Below, in pieces: positions 1 through 11,700 of a DNA stretch of 64,000 bases. Position numbers and translations under genes: made by a program. The DNA comes from Mesocentrotus franciscanus (lineage: Eukaryota; Echinodermata; Echinoidea; Camarodonta; Strongylocentrotidae): positions 28,783,373-28,847,372 of the forward strand of contig CP137668.1 of the NCBI GenBank assembly GCA_037976565.1, written 5' to 3'. Each line of letters opens with the position of its first letter. Position 1 is the first letter of the stretch. The notes under the pieces are model-generated. The model was not told the origin of the DNA. It was given only the letters and a program-made list of their open reading frames with translations, and did not search any database.

Positions 1-107
1 CCCATGATCCTCTCTTTCTTATTTAAAGTGAGAGCTGAGTTGATGAGATAACCACCTGTCAGTGACTACGCTGTGTGATCTAATCCCTCCTGGCCAAACT
101 AGTGCAC

Positions 108-175
108 CCCCCTCTCTGTCTCTGTCTCTGTCTCTCTCCCTTTCTCTCTCTCTCTTTCTCTCCCTTCTTCTCTTC
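108..175. repeat. (CT)n-rich low-complexity tract
   Basis: Imperfect tctctgtctctg and ctctctcc runs in the intron upstream of the SLC17 exons. The apparent minus-strand reading frame across it is an Arg/Glu repeat artefact. Confidence 0.8.
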
Positions 176-243
176 CACATCCAAACCCTGATATGTGCAA
201 TCACTTTAACCTCTGTTACATCAAGATTTTCTTGATTTTGCAG

Positions 244-346
244 GTCTTGTTTTACCCGCTCTATTTCTAGTAGTAACTGGATACATGAGATGCAACCATG
301 TTTTGGCTGTGGCATTCTTAAATCTGGCCATTTGATCAAGGGGTCT
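244..346 (+). pseudogene. Decayed tandem copy of the SLC17 exon at 428
   Basis: The segment begins after its own ttttgcag acceptor and matches the true exon at 428 almost base for base for about 90 bp: LVLPALFLVVTGYMRCNHVLA against [21 protein letters not shown]. It then reads into TGA at the codon matching a Gly of the real exon, and the last part (gtctttccatgtctggcttt) is still alignable but scrambled. No good donor is visible at the expected place. It is best read as a dead duplicate exon. If ever spliced in, it would introduce a premature stop. Confidence 0.8.
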
Positions 347-427
347 TTCCATGTCTGGCTTTCCCCCACATTTTATCAGTTATTTGACCCATCTTAAAAC
401 GGCGATATTCTTAACTTCTTTTTGCAG

Positions 428-1595
428 GTCTTGTATTACCCGCTGTATTCCTAGTAATAACCGGCTACATTGGATGCAACCATGTTTTGGCTGTAGCAAT
501 GCTAACTCTGGCCGTTGGTACAGGAGGGTTTGCCATGTCTGGCTTCAACGTCAATCACCTGGACATTGCACCGGCGTATGGAGGGCTCCTCATGGGCATC
601 ACCAATACCATCGGAACCATCCCAGGGATTCTGGGCCCCTCGATGGTGGGGCTCTACGTCACAAACCAGGTAACTGGTGCTTTGCATTGAACTTCTAACT
701 TGAAATGTATCAATCACCTAAAAATAGTATTTTATATCCTGCTAGAATGTATGAAATTAACCTTAACAAAACTTTACTTGGCATTCTAACGGTTGACAGT
801 TAAGGAGTAGTTAGAAAATAGAAATAACATAAACCTCACCCACTGAACCCATGTCGAACTTGGTTTAATTTGTACCCTGTTATAAATGAGCATGTATGGG
901 AGCTCATACATGAAAGAAGTGAAGAATCACAAATGAGAGTAGAAAAAAGAAAGAAATTCTAAATGTTTCGCTCTAATTCTTTAAAATCTTTTTACAATTC
1001 AAATGTAAGTCTTTGGTTTAACATGAAAAACATGGGAAGGTGTGAAAAGTAACAGTTGCGAGATATAGATCTAACACTTTGACATTCATATTAAGATGAT
1101 AAAGGAGAGAGAGGCCAGATTTAAAGAAAGTAATTGTTGTATTTTTATGTTATCATTTAATAGTTTTATAAGTGTATTTTCCTTGAATCGTGATAAATCT
1201 TATTACAAGTAGTGATAATTTGCATATCAAAATTCATAGGGCTCTGAACTTCATCTTCATAACCCATGGAAAAAAGAGAAAAGGATGTTACTTTCATTTT
1301 ACCACCTCGTTCTTTCTCCCACCCCCCCCCCCCACCCCCGTAGTACGACATCTCACAGTGGCAGATTGCATTCTGGATATGTTTTGGTGTTTACATGTTC
1401 GGAGCCGTCACCTACCTGTTGATGGGAACAGGTGAGCTTCAACCCTGGGCCAATCCAGAACTCCAGACCGAGCCCTGTCAACGTCCCGGCGACAAGAAGG
1501 ACACAGATGGCCTCCCATACTGCCAGTACGACACCAGTAATAGTATAAACGGCGGTTTATCGAACACTGGTCAGAGTGGTGTTGTAATGGCATAA
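428..1595 (+). CDS. SLC17-family anion transporter (sialin/VGLUT-like), C-terminal two exons, 5' partial
   Basis: Two coding exons, 428-669 and 1344-1595, joined in phase 0, with upstream exons lying before the window. Exon 428-669 follows a tttgcag acceptor and ends at CAG|gtaac. It encodes membrane segments and the motif [12 protein letters not shown]...[11 protein letters not shown], which is characteristic of the SLC17 group of major facilitator transporters. The next exon begins after an almost pure C tract and gtag, encodes the last transmembrane helix ([17 protein letters not shown]), then [10 protein letters not shown] and a polar cytoplasmic tail of about 50 residues ending in VVMA and TAA. 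SLC17 proteins carry organic anions such as sialic acid or glutamate across lysosomal or synaptic vesicle membranes, coupled to proton or membrane potential. The NHLDIAP core fits both sialin and the vesicular glutamate transporters. GELQPWA is close to both, so I do not assign a member or substrate. Confidence 0.88.
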
Positions 1596-2529
1596 TCATA
1601 AGTTAGTGCTTAGAATACATTGATACTGTAACACACACACACACACACACACACACGCATGCACATGCATACACTCACGTACACGTTGGTGGTGTAAATC
1701 AAGGACTCATAATACACATCAGTATGTTATGTAATGGAGGACCTACATTTTGTAGGAATATAACATACCGAGGACGATCTGGAAATTTACTGCATAACCA
1801 AGGACCTACCATACTTTTCCATGCAAATCAACAGTTTACTATTTTGCTCAAATTTGTTGATGTGTCACCTCATGTCTTTCTCAACTTGGATTCTTCAAAT
1901 GTTTGTGAAATTTCTCTTGATTTTCTGGTTTTGCAGTACTCTTATGCACAGATTCATCCAAGTATTTTAGATTGTTTCAAGTTCTCCGTTTTGACTGTGA
2001 TTGTTTCTCTGCTGAGCCTGAGATGTACCTCGTGCCTAATCAGCCCAGGTCCATGCACTGCCATATTTTCACCAAAAAAAAAGCAAGAGACAGGTTACCT
2101 CGAACAATTCTTGAAATATTTGAAAACAATTATTTTGAATGTCTCTCAAACTTTTTTAAATGCCTATCAATGCACATTTATACTCAAGTTGTTCATAATT
2201 TCTGTTTTTTATGCATTTACCCTGTAGATTTTAAAATATTCCAAGTGACACTGGATTCTGTTTGTCAAAGCATAGTAATACATTGAACAAATGTAAAGCC
2301 TGCTCCAGTCTGTAGTTTGAATGATTTTTAGAAGTTCTGAAAGATTGAAAATGTTGCCTCTTCTTCATTCAGCTTTTTTACAGGCATTTTTTATATTGTA
2401 TAACCAGTCATAGGGTTTTGCACTTGCATATTTGTTTCCATAGCTCATTAAAAGAAATTGTATTTTTTCATTTCTGTATTGTAAAAAGATTGGCAATTGT
2501 AATATGTCGTATTTGATATGACTCTATCC

Positions 2530-3785
2530 ACCATCCTTTTTGAAAATGAATTATAGTGGGTTTTTGTACAACATTCATGCCTGTCATACTTGACACTTCT
2601 GGTGCTCCAGTATTATTACCATTTTAACATGGCTGCTATCATGGCGCTCAAGCATTTGAATTTTTTTTACCATTGTCTACTGTAATCCAGGACCTGCACT
2701 TTACCCTGTAATTAACATTTTCGGTATAGTAAAGCTACAAAATAGAAGGAATCCCCTAATAACTGCAAACAGGGGAAAGTCCTGTACACTGGCTGACGTA
2801 GTCTAGTATTCGAACGTGAACAGTACTTAAAATTTTGAAAAATTACAAGCCTGTAAAGCAGGAGAAGAATGCCCTCAGTCTAGAAGGTTTTGTACATATC
2901 CAATCTTTCATAACTAAACTCTATGCAATGTCTTCCTATATTTGTCCGTAGTCTGATCATTATGTGCCAAGGCTTTACTTAACCCATTAACTGCTGCATT
3001 CTTTCATTCCATAGGCTTAGTACCGTATTCACACGGTTTCCATAGGCAATGGGTTAACCCAAACTTGGACTATTCTAAACAATGCATGGAGAGAGATATT
3101 ACAGTGTAACCTGCCTGCTCATATTTAATCATGAATTATATTAATAATAATACTGATATTGATAATAATGATAATTATGATAATAATGACAATGTATTTT
3201 TATATAGCACATTTTCCACGTACATGTTTAAATGCGCTTGACAATTATGTTAACAGAAGAGGTGTTACTTGTTTTATGCATGATGCTCAGTCTTTAAAAA
3301 AAAATTGAATGGATTGCTATCTTCTTATGAAATTAAAGATTAAGATATATTTGCACTTTTAACCCAGGAAAGATATATTTTTTTAATAAAGTGTTTAGTT
3401 TTTAGCATGTACTGGTACTTATGATATTCTGTGTGTTCTTGCGGGCCCAAGCTGTTTGTACTCTGGCCAAATTGTATTGTGTGATCTACTGCCAATATAT
3501 ATACGCATACTGGTGTATGTGTATATTCAAAATCAAATTCATGTTATTAAAGATTATTCAGTTATTCAGTATAACTTGAACTGTATATTCTAAGCATCCA
3601 TCATCTTCTTTGAAAATTAATAATAGTGGGTTCTTGTACAGCCTGTCAGACTTGACACTCCTGATGTTCCAGTGTTATTACCCTGCTTTAACATGGCTGC
3701 TATCATGGCGTTCAAGCATTTTAAATTTCGTACCATTCTCTACTCCATGACATCATTTCCAGGACCTGAAGTTTACCCAGAGAAA
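2530..3785 (+). repeat. ~190-bp direct repeat, two diverged copies about 1.07 kb apart
   Basis: Copies at about 2530-2715 and 3597-3785 share ccatc.tctttgaaaat, aatagtgggtt.ttgtac, acatggctgctatcatggcg and tcaagcatttt in the same order and spacing, with substitutions and small indels. The sequence between them is unrelated. It is either a repeated element inserted twice or a segmental duplication within the SLC17 3' flank. Confidence 0.75.
3385..3390 (+). terminator. Possible polyadenylation signal of the SLC17 gene
   Basis: Canonical AATAAA about 1.8 kb after the stop codon, followed within 30-60 bases by T/GT-rich sequence (gtgtttagtttttag, ctgtgtgttcttg). Other weaker hexamers (ATTAAA) also lie in the region. 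Confidence 0.35.
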
Positions 3786-4400
3786 TTTAAATTATCAACT
3801 ATCACCGTATTCAGATGAATATTCAATTTCAATGAGCTTTTATACTCTTTTGGTCTTTCTTTAGATATTTTAATTTTTTGTGTTATTTTGAACTTGAAAA
3901 ATTGTCAAATGTCAATTTATACTTAAAATTACCGATTCTTCATTTATTTTATCTTACAGAATGCAATGAATTCACAGGTACATACTGTACTTGTATGATA
4001 TGAAGGCAGGCGTAATCTTTGATGTATGATATAAAAATTAAAAATTGCAATTTGGGATTTGGTTGTGCATTGTGGTTTACAGTTTCGGAATAATCATTGC
4101 ATGATCTCTACCATATTGTCTGCCGGTTGGACCCAGAGGGGCATTAGTTCATATACATTAGCACAGACTGAACGCACTTTTAGCTCTGCACAAATGAGAT
4201 ATGCTCTCTTTATAAATTTATTCATGCTTATCATGTCAACATAGACATACATGTAAAATCAAACGACTTTGACAGTCAAGAAACAAATGTATCAGGCTGA
4301 TTTTCCAAATATCGCATTTCTGTAGGATTTGAAAGATTAGGATAGTTGTTGTCTCATTCAGATCATGTTTTTATATGACTACAGGTACTCTGGTCTAGAG

Positions 4401-4936
4401 GACCTATTTTTTATGTGCAAGTTCTTGATATTTTGATGAAATTGTAGAATCATTGAAAAGAATCTGTATGATGATAATCTGAGCATTTGTAATATACATG
4501 TATTATAAGACCTCTTTTTATGTGCAAGTTCTTGATATTTTGATGAAATTGTAGAATCATTGAAAAGAATCTGTATGATGATAATCTGAGCATTTGCAAT
4601 ATACATGTATTATAAGACCTCTTTTTATGTGCAAGTTCTTGATATTTTGATGAAATTGTAGAATCATTGAAAAGAATCTGTATGATGATAATCTGAGCAT
4701 TTGCAATATACATGTATTATAAGACCTCTTTTTATGTGCAAGTTCTTGATATTTTGATGAAATTGTAGGATCATTGAAAAGAATCTGTATGATGATAATC
4801 TGAGCATTTGCAATATACATGTATTATAAGACCTCTTTTTATGTGCAAGTTCTTGATATTTTGATGAAATTGTAGGATCATTGAAAAGAATCTGTATGAT
4901 GATAATCTGAGCATTTGTAATATACATGTATTATAA
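4401..4936. repeat. Five-copy 107-bp tandem repeat
   Basis: Units start at 4401, 4509, 4616, 4723 and 4830. Each begins gacctctttttatgtgcaag and ends in catgtattataa. Copies 2-5 differ by only one to three bases and the first has one extra T, so the expansion is recent. The overlapping minus-strand frames of 75-87 codons are produced by the repeat itself. Confidence 0.95.
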
Positions 4937-5604
4937 GACTTGATTAAAAGATCTCTATTTAATTATATTCATAGAATCACTGTGTTTCCATATGATTATA
5001 TTAATGTATTTCAACATACCAAGAATGTAAGTGAGAGAGAAAGAGAGGAAAGATGGCTGTTGAATACTACAATATTACAATGTTATACTCTCAGCATTGG
5101 CTACTGTTGATTTCATCACTTATTTTGGCCGCTTTGTGGCACACAACAATATTCTGATATTTATGTCCTTCCCCCTTTCTTTCTCTTTCTCTTGCTCTAT
5201 CTATTTATCTACATCTCTCTCTCTCTCTTTACTTTCTGTTCTCAATGTTTCTCAGTGTTTGCAACCTATCGAGCGAGACCGGACGATAAGCGGGAGCTCG
5301 TTCAAATTTCCAACTCTTCAAGAAAATCGTGCTTGAGGGGGATCTGGTTTGGTCTCAATTCAAATAGGCTCTTCCCTAACAACGAACATGAGCCATGTGC
5401 CTGCTGGGTTCTATGACAAATTCTCCGGTAAATTTCCCATGCTAACTATTACAATTCCTAACTTCAACCACTGGTGTATATGAAGGAGGGGCATTGGGGG
5501 CAGAGAGGGAAGCGAGAGAGAGAGAGAGAGAGAGATGTATGAGGGATAGAGAGATGTATGAGGGATAGAGAGAGGAGAGGCATAGTGCTGAATGGTATAT
5601 TACC

Positions 5605-5860
5605 CAGAGATGCCAACCTTCATCAACAAAACAAAAAATCCGGATCGGAGCGCAACGTGCATACAGTACACGTGGGTTGTTCGCAACGTGCGCACAAGAC
5701 ATAGGTGCATAATACACATACCAAACAAAGCTCATGATCGGAAATTAAGAAATACGTCAACAACAAAAAAACGTAACAAAACATACAAAAAACATACAGC
5801 CGTATTCATAGCAAATAAACGGAACAAATACGGCATAAAACGGAACAGTTGGCATCTCTG
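5605..5860. mobile_element. 256-bp non-autonomous DNA transposon (MITE) with 13-bp TIRs
   Basis: Perfect 13-bp terminal inverted repeats, CAGAGATGCCAAC at 5605-5617 and GTTGGCATCTCTG at 5848-5860, are flanked on both sides by the direct repeat ATTACC (5599-5604 and 5861-5866). The interior has no open frame of note. A 6-bp duplication is uncommon (IS3EU or Dada-like superfamilies are candidates), so I do not assign a superfamily. Confidence 0.88.
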
Positions 5861-8018
5861 ATTACCGTACATAGTTTTATAGAAGTAGAAGTACAGACAA
5901 GAAAAAAAAGATAAATCATATATATATATATATAAGGTAGGCAAATAGAAATTCATTCCACTCTCAAGAGGTATTCTAAAAATGAAATATAGTAAAAGCT
6001 TTCTTTGGCCATCACAGCCCTCTTACGAGCAAATGCAAATCTCTTTCAAATCTTGTCAAAGAACTGAATCGCAGTCCCTTTTCACTTTCTTCCCAATGTT
6101 GTATACCAAATCTGAGAAATACAATGTTTGTCAGCTCATTCAATTTCCACTTCATCAAATTTTCACATCATTCACAATCTTGTAAAAAGATACATTTTCA
6201 ATTTTAAGAACTGTAAAAAAAATTACCTCTGAGTCTCAAATATTAAACATAACACAGTGAATCACAAATGAAAACAAGTGCCTCTTTCTTGAGTTTTCAT
6301 AATTTTTATTTTTATAAGAAAAGCCAATAGAACTCTGTGTTTGCAAGACATTGATGATAAAGCTGATCACATGAAAGGCATATTCAATGATTTTATCACC
6401 TTGTACATGTATATCTTTCACAAATTGATTAAAATGTAATGAAATAAAATTGATATCCAATAAAAAGAACTAAAAAATGTTCCTTATTCTTTGTCATGCT
6501 TGAACTCTAAAGCATTATTTCTGTTCACATAGGAAAATCATTACTAACATAATTTAATGAAACTTTAATATACTGAATGTCATATTAAACCCGCATGCAT
6601 AACATGTGGTCAAAAATGAGTTGGGCTTTGCAGTGCACATGCAAATGTATATGATTTCCATGGAGTTTTGTTTATATCCTGCTGGTTGAAAAAAAAAAAA
6701 AAACTTGTGCACGATCAATTAAGAGTTTCTTGAAAAGCAATTTGATTACCAAACTCAAGCTTGGCTTGTGGCTACAAATCATTCTCTTCGACATACTTCA
6801 TTTCCAACTTTTAGCATTTCAAGATAATTGTTAAGGTAAAACAGGGGCATTACTGGCATTACAAAATAGTTCTTGGTGTCCTGCTTAACAAAATTTTAAA
6901 TGTCTACACAATCATAATCTGAGGAATAACTCGAGTCATTATTTGTGATTGGAGAGTTTGCACTCTTAAAATATAGATGCTAAAGAGAATAATCAATTTT
7001 TATTGTTGATATGACAAGAACTAAGAAAATGGCACGCTAAACCGCCACCCCCAAAACGCCACGTTTTTTTTTTAAAGCAAGTAAATGAATGACAAGTACA
7101 ACAGAGGATTCACTGAACTGTGTGATATAAGATACTAAAATATGAAACGTATTACACTTTATGTAAACGCAGCCGTTTTGCCGAGTCGTATCTGAACGAG
7201 CCTTAAGATAAGTTATATGTTTAATGACATCTTTCAGAGCATGAACCATTCATATACAACGGCAGACTTCAGCTGTGTCTTTCACTGTTGCATTTTGACA
7301 TTTATAGAACTTGCATTTGATCCTACCATTGATGCATTAGAAGTACTTGATAACATCTACCTGTAGCGCATTAAATGATAACCACAGTCAAGATTTAAGA
7401 TGTCAAATGAAGACCACTAAGTTACACGTTCATTTTTGTGCAACATCACGGTATAATGTTTCATTTCAAAATGCGTGCAAAGTCCAATGCGAGTCATAGA
7501 ACACAAAGTAATTCACAACTATGTACATGTAGTGTATGATTGATGTGATTATGACGATTACCGACTGGTACATGAAATATATTCCCGGTCGCGAGTGTAT
7601 TATGTCTCAGTATGAGCTATATATGAAGGAATGGGTTTACTCTGAATGCTTTATACAAGCCTTACTATGCTTTTTTTATGCTCCAACTTGGTCAAACAAA
7701 ATAATTCACTTAACGTACCGCGTATGTTATACATGTACATGGGGTTCGTCACAATAAAAAATAACGGGCGTTTCTGAATAAAAGGTATGTATGTGTTTCA
7801 GAACAGAATACTGCATGGGAGAGAATTTTTCTTTTCTTTTCTCACTGCTCACTCTCACTGCGTTTGTTAACAAACAGCAAATTAGGTTCATGCTTTATGA
7901 TATAATCACTGTTGATACTGCAGCCTAAATGGGAAGGCACATAGCAAATAAAACAAACAGCTTCAACATTTTTCATATTTCTATTTACATAATGTATATT
8001 TACATGTCTATTTATATC

Positions 8019-8024
8019 TTTATT
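8019..8024 (-). terminator. Possible polyadenylation signal of the PHF20-like gene
   Basis: TTTATT on the + strand (AATAAA on the gene strand), the first canonical hexamer I find downstream of the stop codon, about 690 bases after it. Confidence 0.35.
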
Positions 8025-8413
8025 TACAATAATATGTATAATACTTCCTATGAGCTAGATTACAGCCACATACAAAACACATACAAATTTAAACAAAATA
8101 AAACAAGTTTAAAAGAATGCAACAACACAACAGCATAGTAAGCTTTCCAAATGTTAGTACTTTGCTTAATCATTGATGAAAGCTATCAGTTAAAACAACT
8201 TAAAGGCTCAAGTGAAACAAAAATTCTTTGCATCTTGTATAACACCTGCATCTTCTTAATGTGGTTTTGGTATGTATAGTACAAGTGGATATATTTACAC
8301 AAGGAGTAATTACAATTAGCTGAATACATGAAAAATATACAGGCACATGCTAAAAATGTCATTTTGTGGATGCAAAGTTGTCATGCAGGTTTGAAACTCA
8401 AAGAGCATTGACT

Positions 8414-8640
8414 GGTGAACCTTTCTCAACACTGTGCTACTAATGTAGTAAGTGATAGTAACTCATTAAGAAGAGCTTGTTTCCAAGTTAATATCAAACC
8501 CATGGAATAGACAGAGAGAACGAATAGAGAGAATAAATTAGAGATTGGTGAGCACATCTTCTCGTAAAGCTACAATGTTATTGATGCACTTAATTGCACT
8601 ACAAGTCACCAAGAAGAGTTGTGTCCCAGGCTAAATATCT
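8414..8640 (-). pseudogene. Two decayed tandem copies of the end of the PHF20-like last exon
   Basis: Beginning at 8414 and 8548 are two segments that repeat the sequence starting at 8691 (ggtgaacctttcttctcac, then caatgctacgatgttactg). Both copies continue into the aagtcaccaagaaga portion of the coding exon and into the following A/G-rich stretch. The spacing is about 134 and 143 bases. The unit nearest the gene is the functional one and contains the final codons and stop. The two distal copies have lost the frame and lie in the 3' UTR. Confidence 0.7.
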
Positions 8641-8706
8641 TTTGATGACAGTCAGGAAATGAAAGAGGTTGTAAAAGAGAAATTAAAGATAGGTGAACCT
8701 TTCTTC

Positions 8707-11700
8707 TCACAATGCTACGATGTTACTGATGCGCTCCAAGTCACCAAGAAGGGTCTGGAGCTTGGTCTTGAGGAAAGTATCATTCATGGTAGCTAGACCT
8801 CGGATGTCAGGACTCAAACCTGGTAACTCTGCAAACTGCTGCTCAAGAGCTGTAAATACGGGAAACAAATTCAAGTGCAATGTTTGATCAAATCAAGTTG
8901 GTATTGATTGTACTTGTGTGTGGTTGCAAATGTCAAACTTGGCAATTCTTAATCATCAGTGTTGCCATCATGACTATTGGTATATAAACTGGGATTACAA
9001 TATTTTCATTGTCCATACTGTGAACATTAGTGTCATCACCATTATTACAATAAGTTTCATTATTCTCACAACTATGAACACTGCAACAAACTTGCTATCA
9101 TAACAGTAACTACTGCACCTTGAAGGCTCCATCAACATCCTCCTCCTCCTTCTCGCCATCATCACATCATCCATAGCCAAAACCCTACCACCATGAATAC
9201 ATCATTGCAAGGGCCACTACCTTAAAACAATACACACAAAGACCCCTCCCTCCCCCTCCACACACTAACGCAAATTAATCTTAATATTTATCATCCCTCC
9301 CTCCCTCCCTCTCTCCTCTCCTGCTCCCCTCCTACTTCCTTTAATTCTGCCATCACCAGCATCACCAGCATCACCACCGCCATCACTACCACCACCACCA
9401 CTAGCACAAAAACATCACCACCACAAATATCACCATAACCACCACATTTAATACTACCTCCACCACAACCATCACTACCTCCACCACCACCATCATGACC
9501 ATCATCACAACCACCACCAACACCACCACCACTATCACAACCACCATTACCATCACCAACACCACCACTACTACCACCGACAACACCATCACTTACCATT
9601 AGCTTCCTCCTCTATGATATCCATCCTCTTGTCCAGCTCACCTTCCAGGTACTCAATGTGTTCCTTCAGGTTCTTCTTGCATACGCTCAGAGGAACCTTT
9701 ATGATCTTGAGTGACCCCTTGATCTCTATCACCTCCTCCTTCTTGGCTGGACTCTTCTTCTGAGTGGGTGGCACTGGCACCTCTGGCACTTTCTGTAAAT
9801 ATCACGGTGGAAAGTTTAAATGTATCATACCGGGTATATACTTTCTACAACATTTAAGGTAAAAATAAAGGTATTTACCAACAATGCACATTTTCATAGA
9901 TTTCTAGACATAATGAAAGATTTTTTAGTTGATCATGAAGTATCCTTTTCAGTACAAACGGGTGTATTTGCTACTCTACACCCAAACAAAGTAATGGGTA
10001 CCTGGCAGAAGAAATTCCTGGAATCCTTGTGTGCCTGTAGGCTCTGCCAAAGCTCAGCTGACCCCAAGAAAATACTAGTATTAAGCACTTTGTATCCTCA
10101 AGAAAAAGCACCTTTTCAATCCACATGTTATAATTATTATAAGCCCAATACACATAGGACAAGATAGATTTGAATTTGTTTCCATTCAGATTTCGACCCA
10201 AACTGTTCATTAAATTTGTGCTGGACTAAAGAGCACTGCAAAATCCTACCTGAACAGGTGTCCACACACCACTCCCACCTAGAGTCACCCCTGTAGAGAA
10301 TGGTTTGTTGGTGAAACCCGATGTTGATGGTTGGTTTTCGGCCTCCATTGGGACAGGTGGTGCATCTCCGCTCATCCCTAATGGACCAAGGACGCTGACA
10401 TCTGGTGTGACAAGTGCTTGACCATCCCCAGCAGGCCCAACAGTCGGTGGCACGACCAACCCTCCTGGATCAACAGCAGCAGTCATCGCTGTTTCTTTGT
10501 TGACAGGATCTGATGGTGTGACTGGGGTGTCTACTGTCCCTGGATCTACTTGTACACTGGTGTCAGGAGTAGGGTGGGGCTGATCTAAGGAGATTGAAGG
10601 AACAAGAGCCACATCATCACTAGCTGGATTCGCTTCCATACTTGGCTCAATATCCTCCATAGTGGAAGGTTTAATACTTGAGCTGGTGCTTGATGGAATG
10701 CCTGATTCTAGACCAGCATCAGTGGGTACAGTGTCATTTTGCCCTTCGTTCAAAGAATCTTCAACATTCTGTGTCTCTGCAGATGGGGTGTCCTGGGGTA
10801 CATCATCAGGTGTGGTAACATTTTCTATATGTTTCTGTACGTCCATGGTGTCAGGAGTGGGATTGGGGTGATCTGTTGGAACTCTTGCCTCACTACCTTC
10901 TGATTGCACATCACTCACAGTATCAATTGTCATATCTTCAGGTGCTTTACCATCCACTAGAGGTGCAATGTCTGGTTTTGCAGAGCCATCCTCCATCTCT
11001 GTCTCCTTGTCAGTTTCTGTACTTGCAATATTTATATTCACTGGACTGGCCTCTTCTTTCTGTTTCCCATCATCTTGTTCAATTGTAGCTACTAATTCTG
11101 GAGCAGTCTCACTTACTGTTGATTGATGACCGATTCCTTCCTGTGTTGCTGTGGTAATAACCGAGCCATCATCTACTTGAGGATCAGGTACAACTGAGGT
11201 GTCACCTTCTAAAGGAGATTTTGTGATTGAAGGCTCCTTGATAGGAACAGAGTCCAACTGAGTCTGAGACTCAGACTTTATAGAAGCTGATGGATCACTT
11301 TCAGGTTCTTGCAAATCGTCCATACTCTCTACGTTCTCCTTAGTTTCTCCTTCTGCAGTCCTGCTTATTAACACTTCCTTGCATTGATCAGACTTTGCAT
11401 CTTCCTCATCTACTTCCATTGAACTCTCTGTATCTCGACTGCTTTCATCCTGAGGTGGGGGGCTCGGTCTGCGTGTCTCCTCTCTCCTGCCACTGTGAGT
11501 GAGCGGCTGAAACCGCATCATACCAGCTGCCTCCAGCTGCTCCTGGCTGGGGCCAGCAGATGTTGATGGAATGTCACTGATGTCTACAATCGCAGGCTCT
11601 TTTGCTGGTGACCTTTCAGTTCCTGAGGACATTACAAACTTAACTGTGGGAGGGTCAAAGTCTTCACTTCGGCTCTTCTTTATCACTGGTGTCTTTGGAA

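Larger units (their letters stand above)
1596..4400 (+). other. SLC17 3' UTR and downstream flank
   Basis: AT-rich sequence without a credible coding frame. It holds a (CA)n run at 1631-1656, two copies of a ~190-bp direct repeat (about 2530-2715 and 3597-3785), a short TAA/AATAAT-rich repeat near 3140-3240 ending in a tatagcacatttt...gcgcttgac motif typical of short retroposon tails, and an AATAAA at 3385. How far the transcript extends cannot be decided from sequence alone. Confidence 0.5.
4937..8400. other. Intergenic region between convergent SLC17 and PHF20-like genes
   Basis: Apart from the MITE at 5605-5860, I see only low-complexity DNA: pyrimidine tracts near 5165-5235, GA runs at 5510-5580, a TA run at 5918-5932 and poly-A at 6688. 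The right part (about 8000-8706) is probably the 3' UTR of the minus-strand PHF20-like gene. No RNA gene or convincing coding frame is visible. Confidence 0.5.

Noticed and set aside
4379..4927. Four overlapping minus-strand frames of 75-87 codons
   Set aside because: They are the same sequence read from successive 107-bp repeat units; there is no gene context.
9291..9599. Gly/Val-rich minus-strand frames
   Set aside because: Simple translation of the (ACC)n/(CAT)n microsatellite in the last PHF20-like intron.
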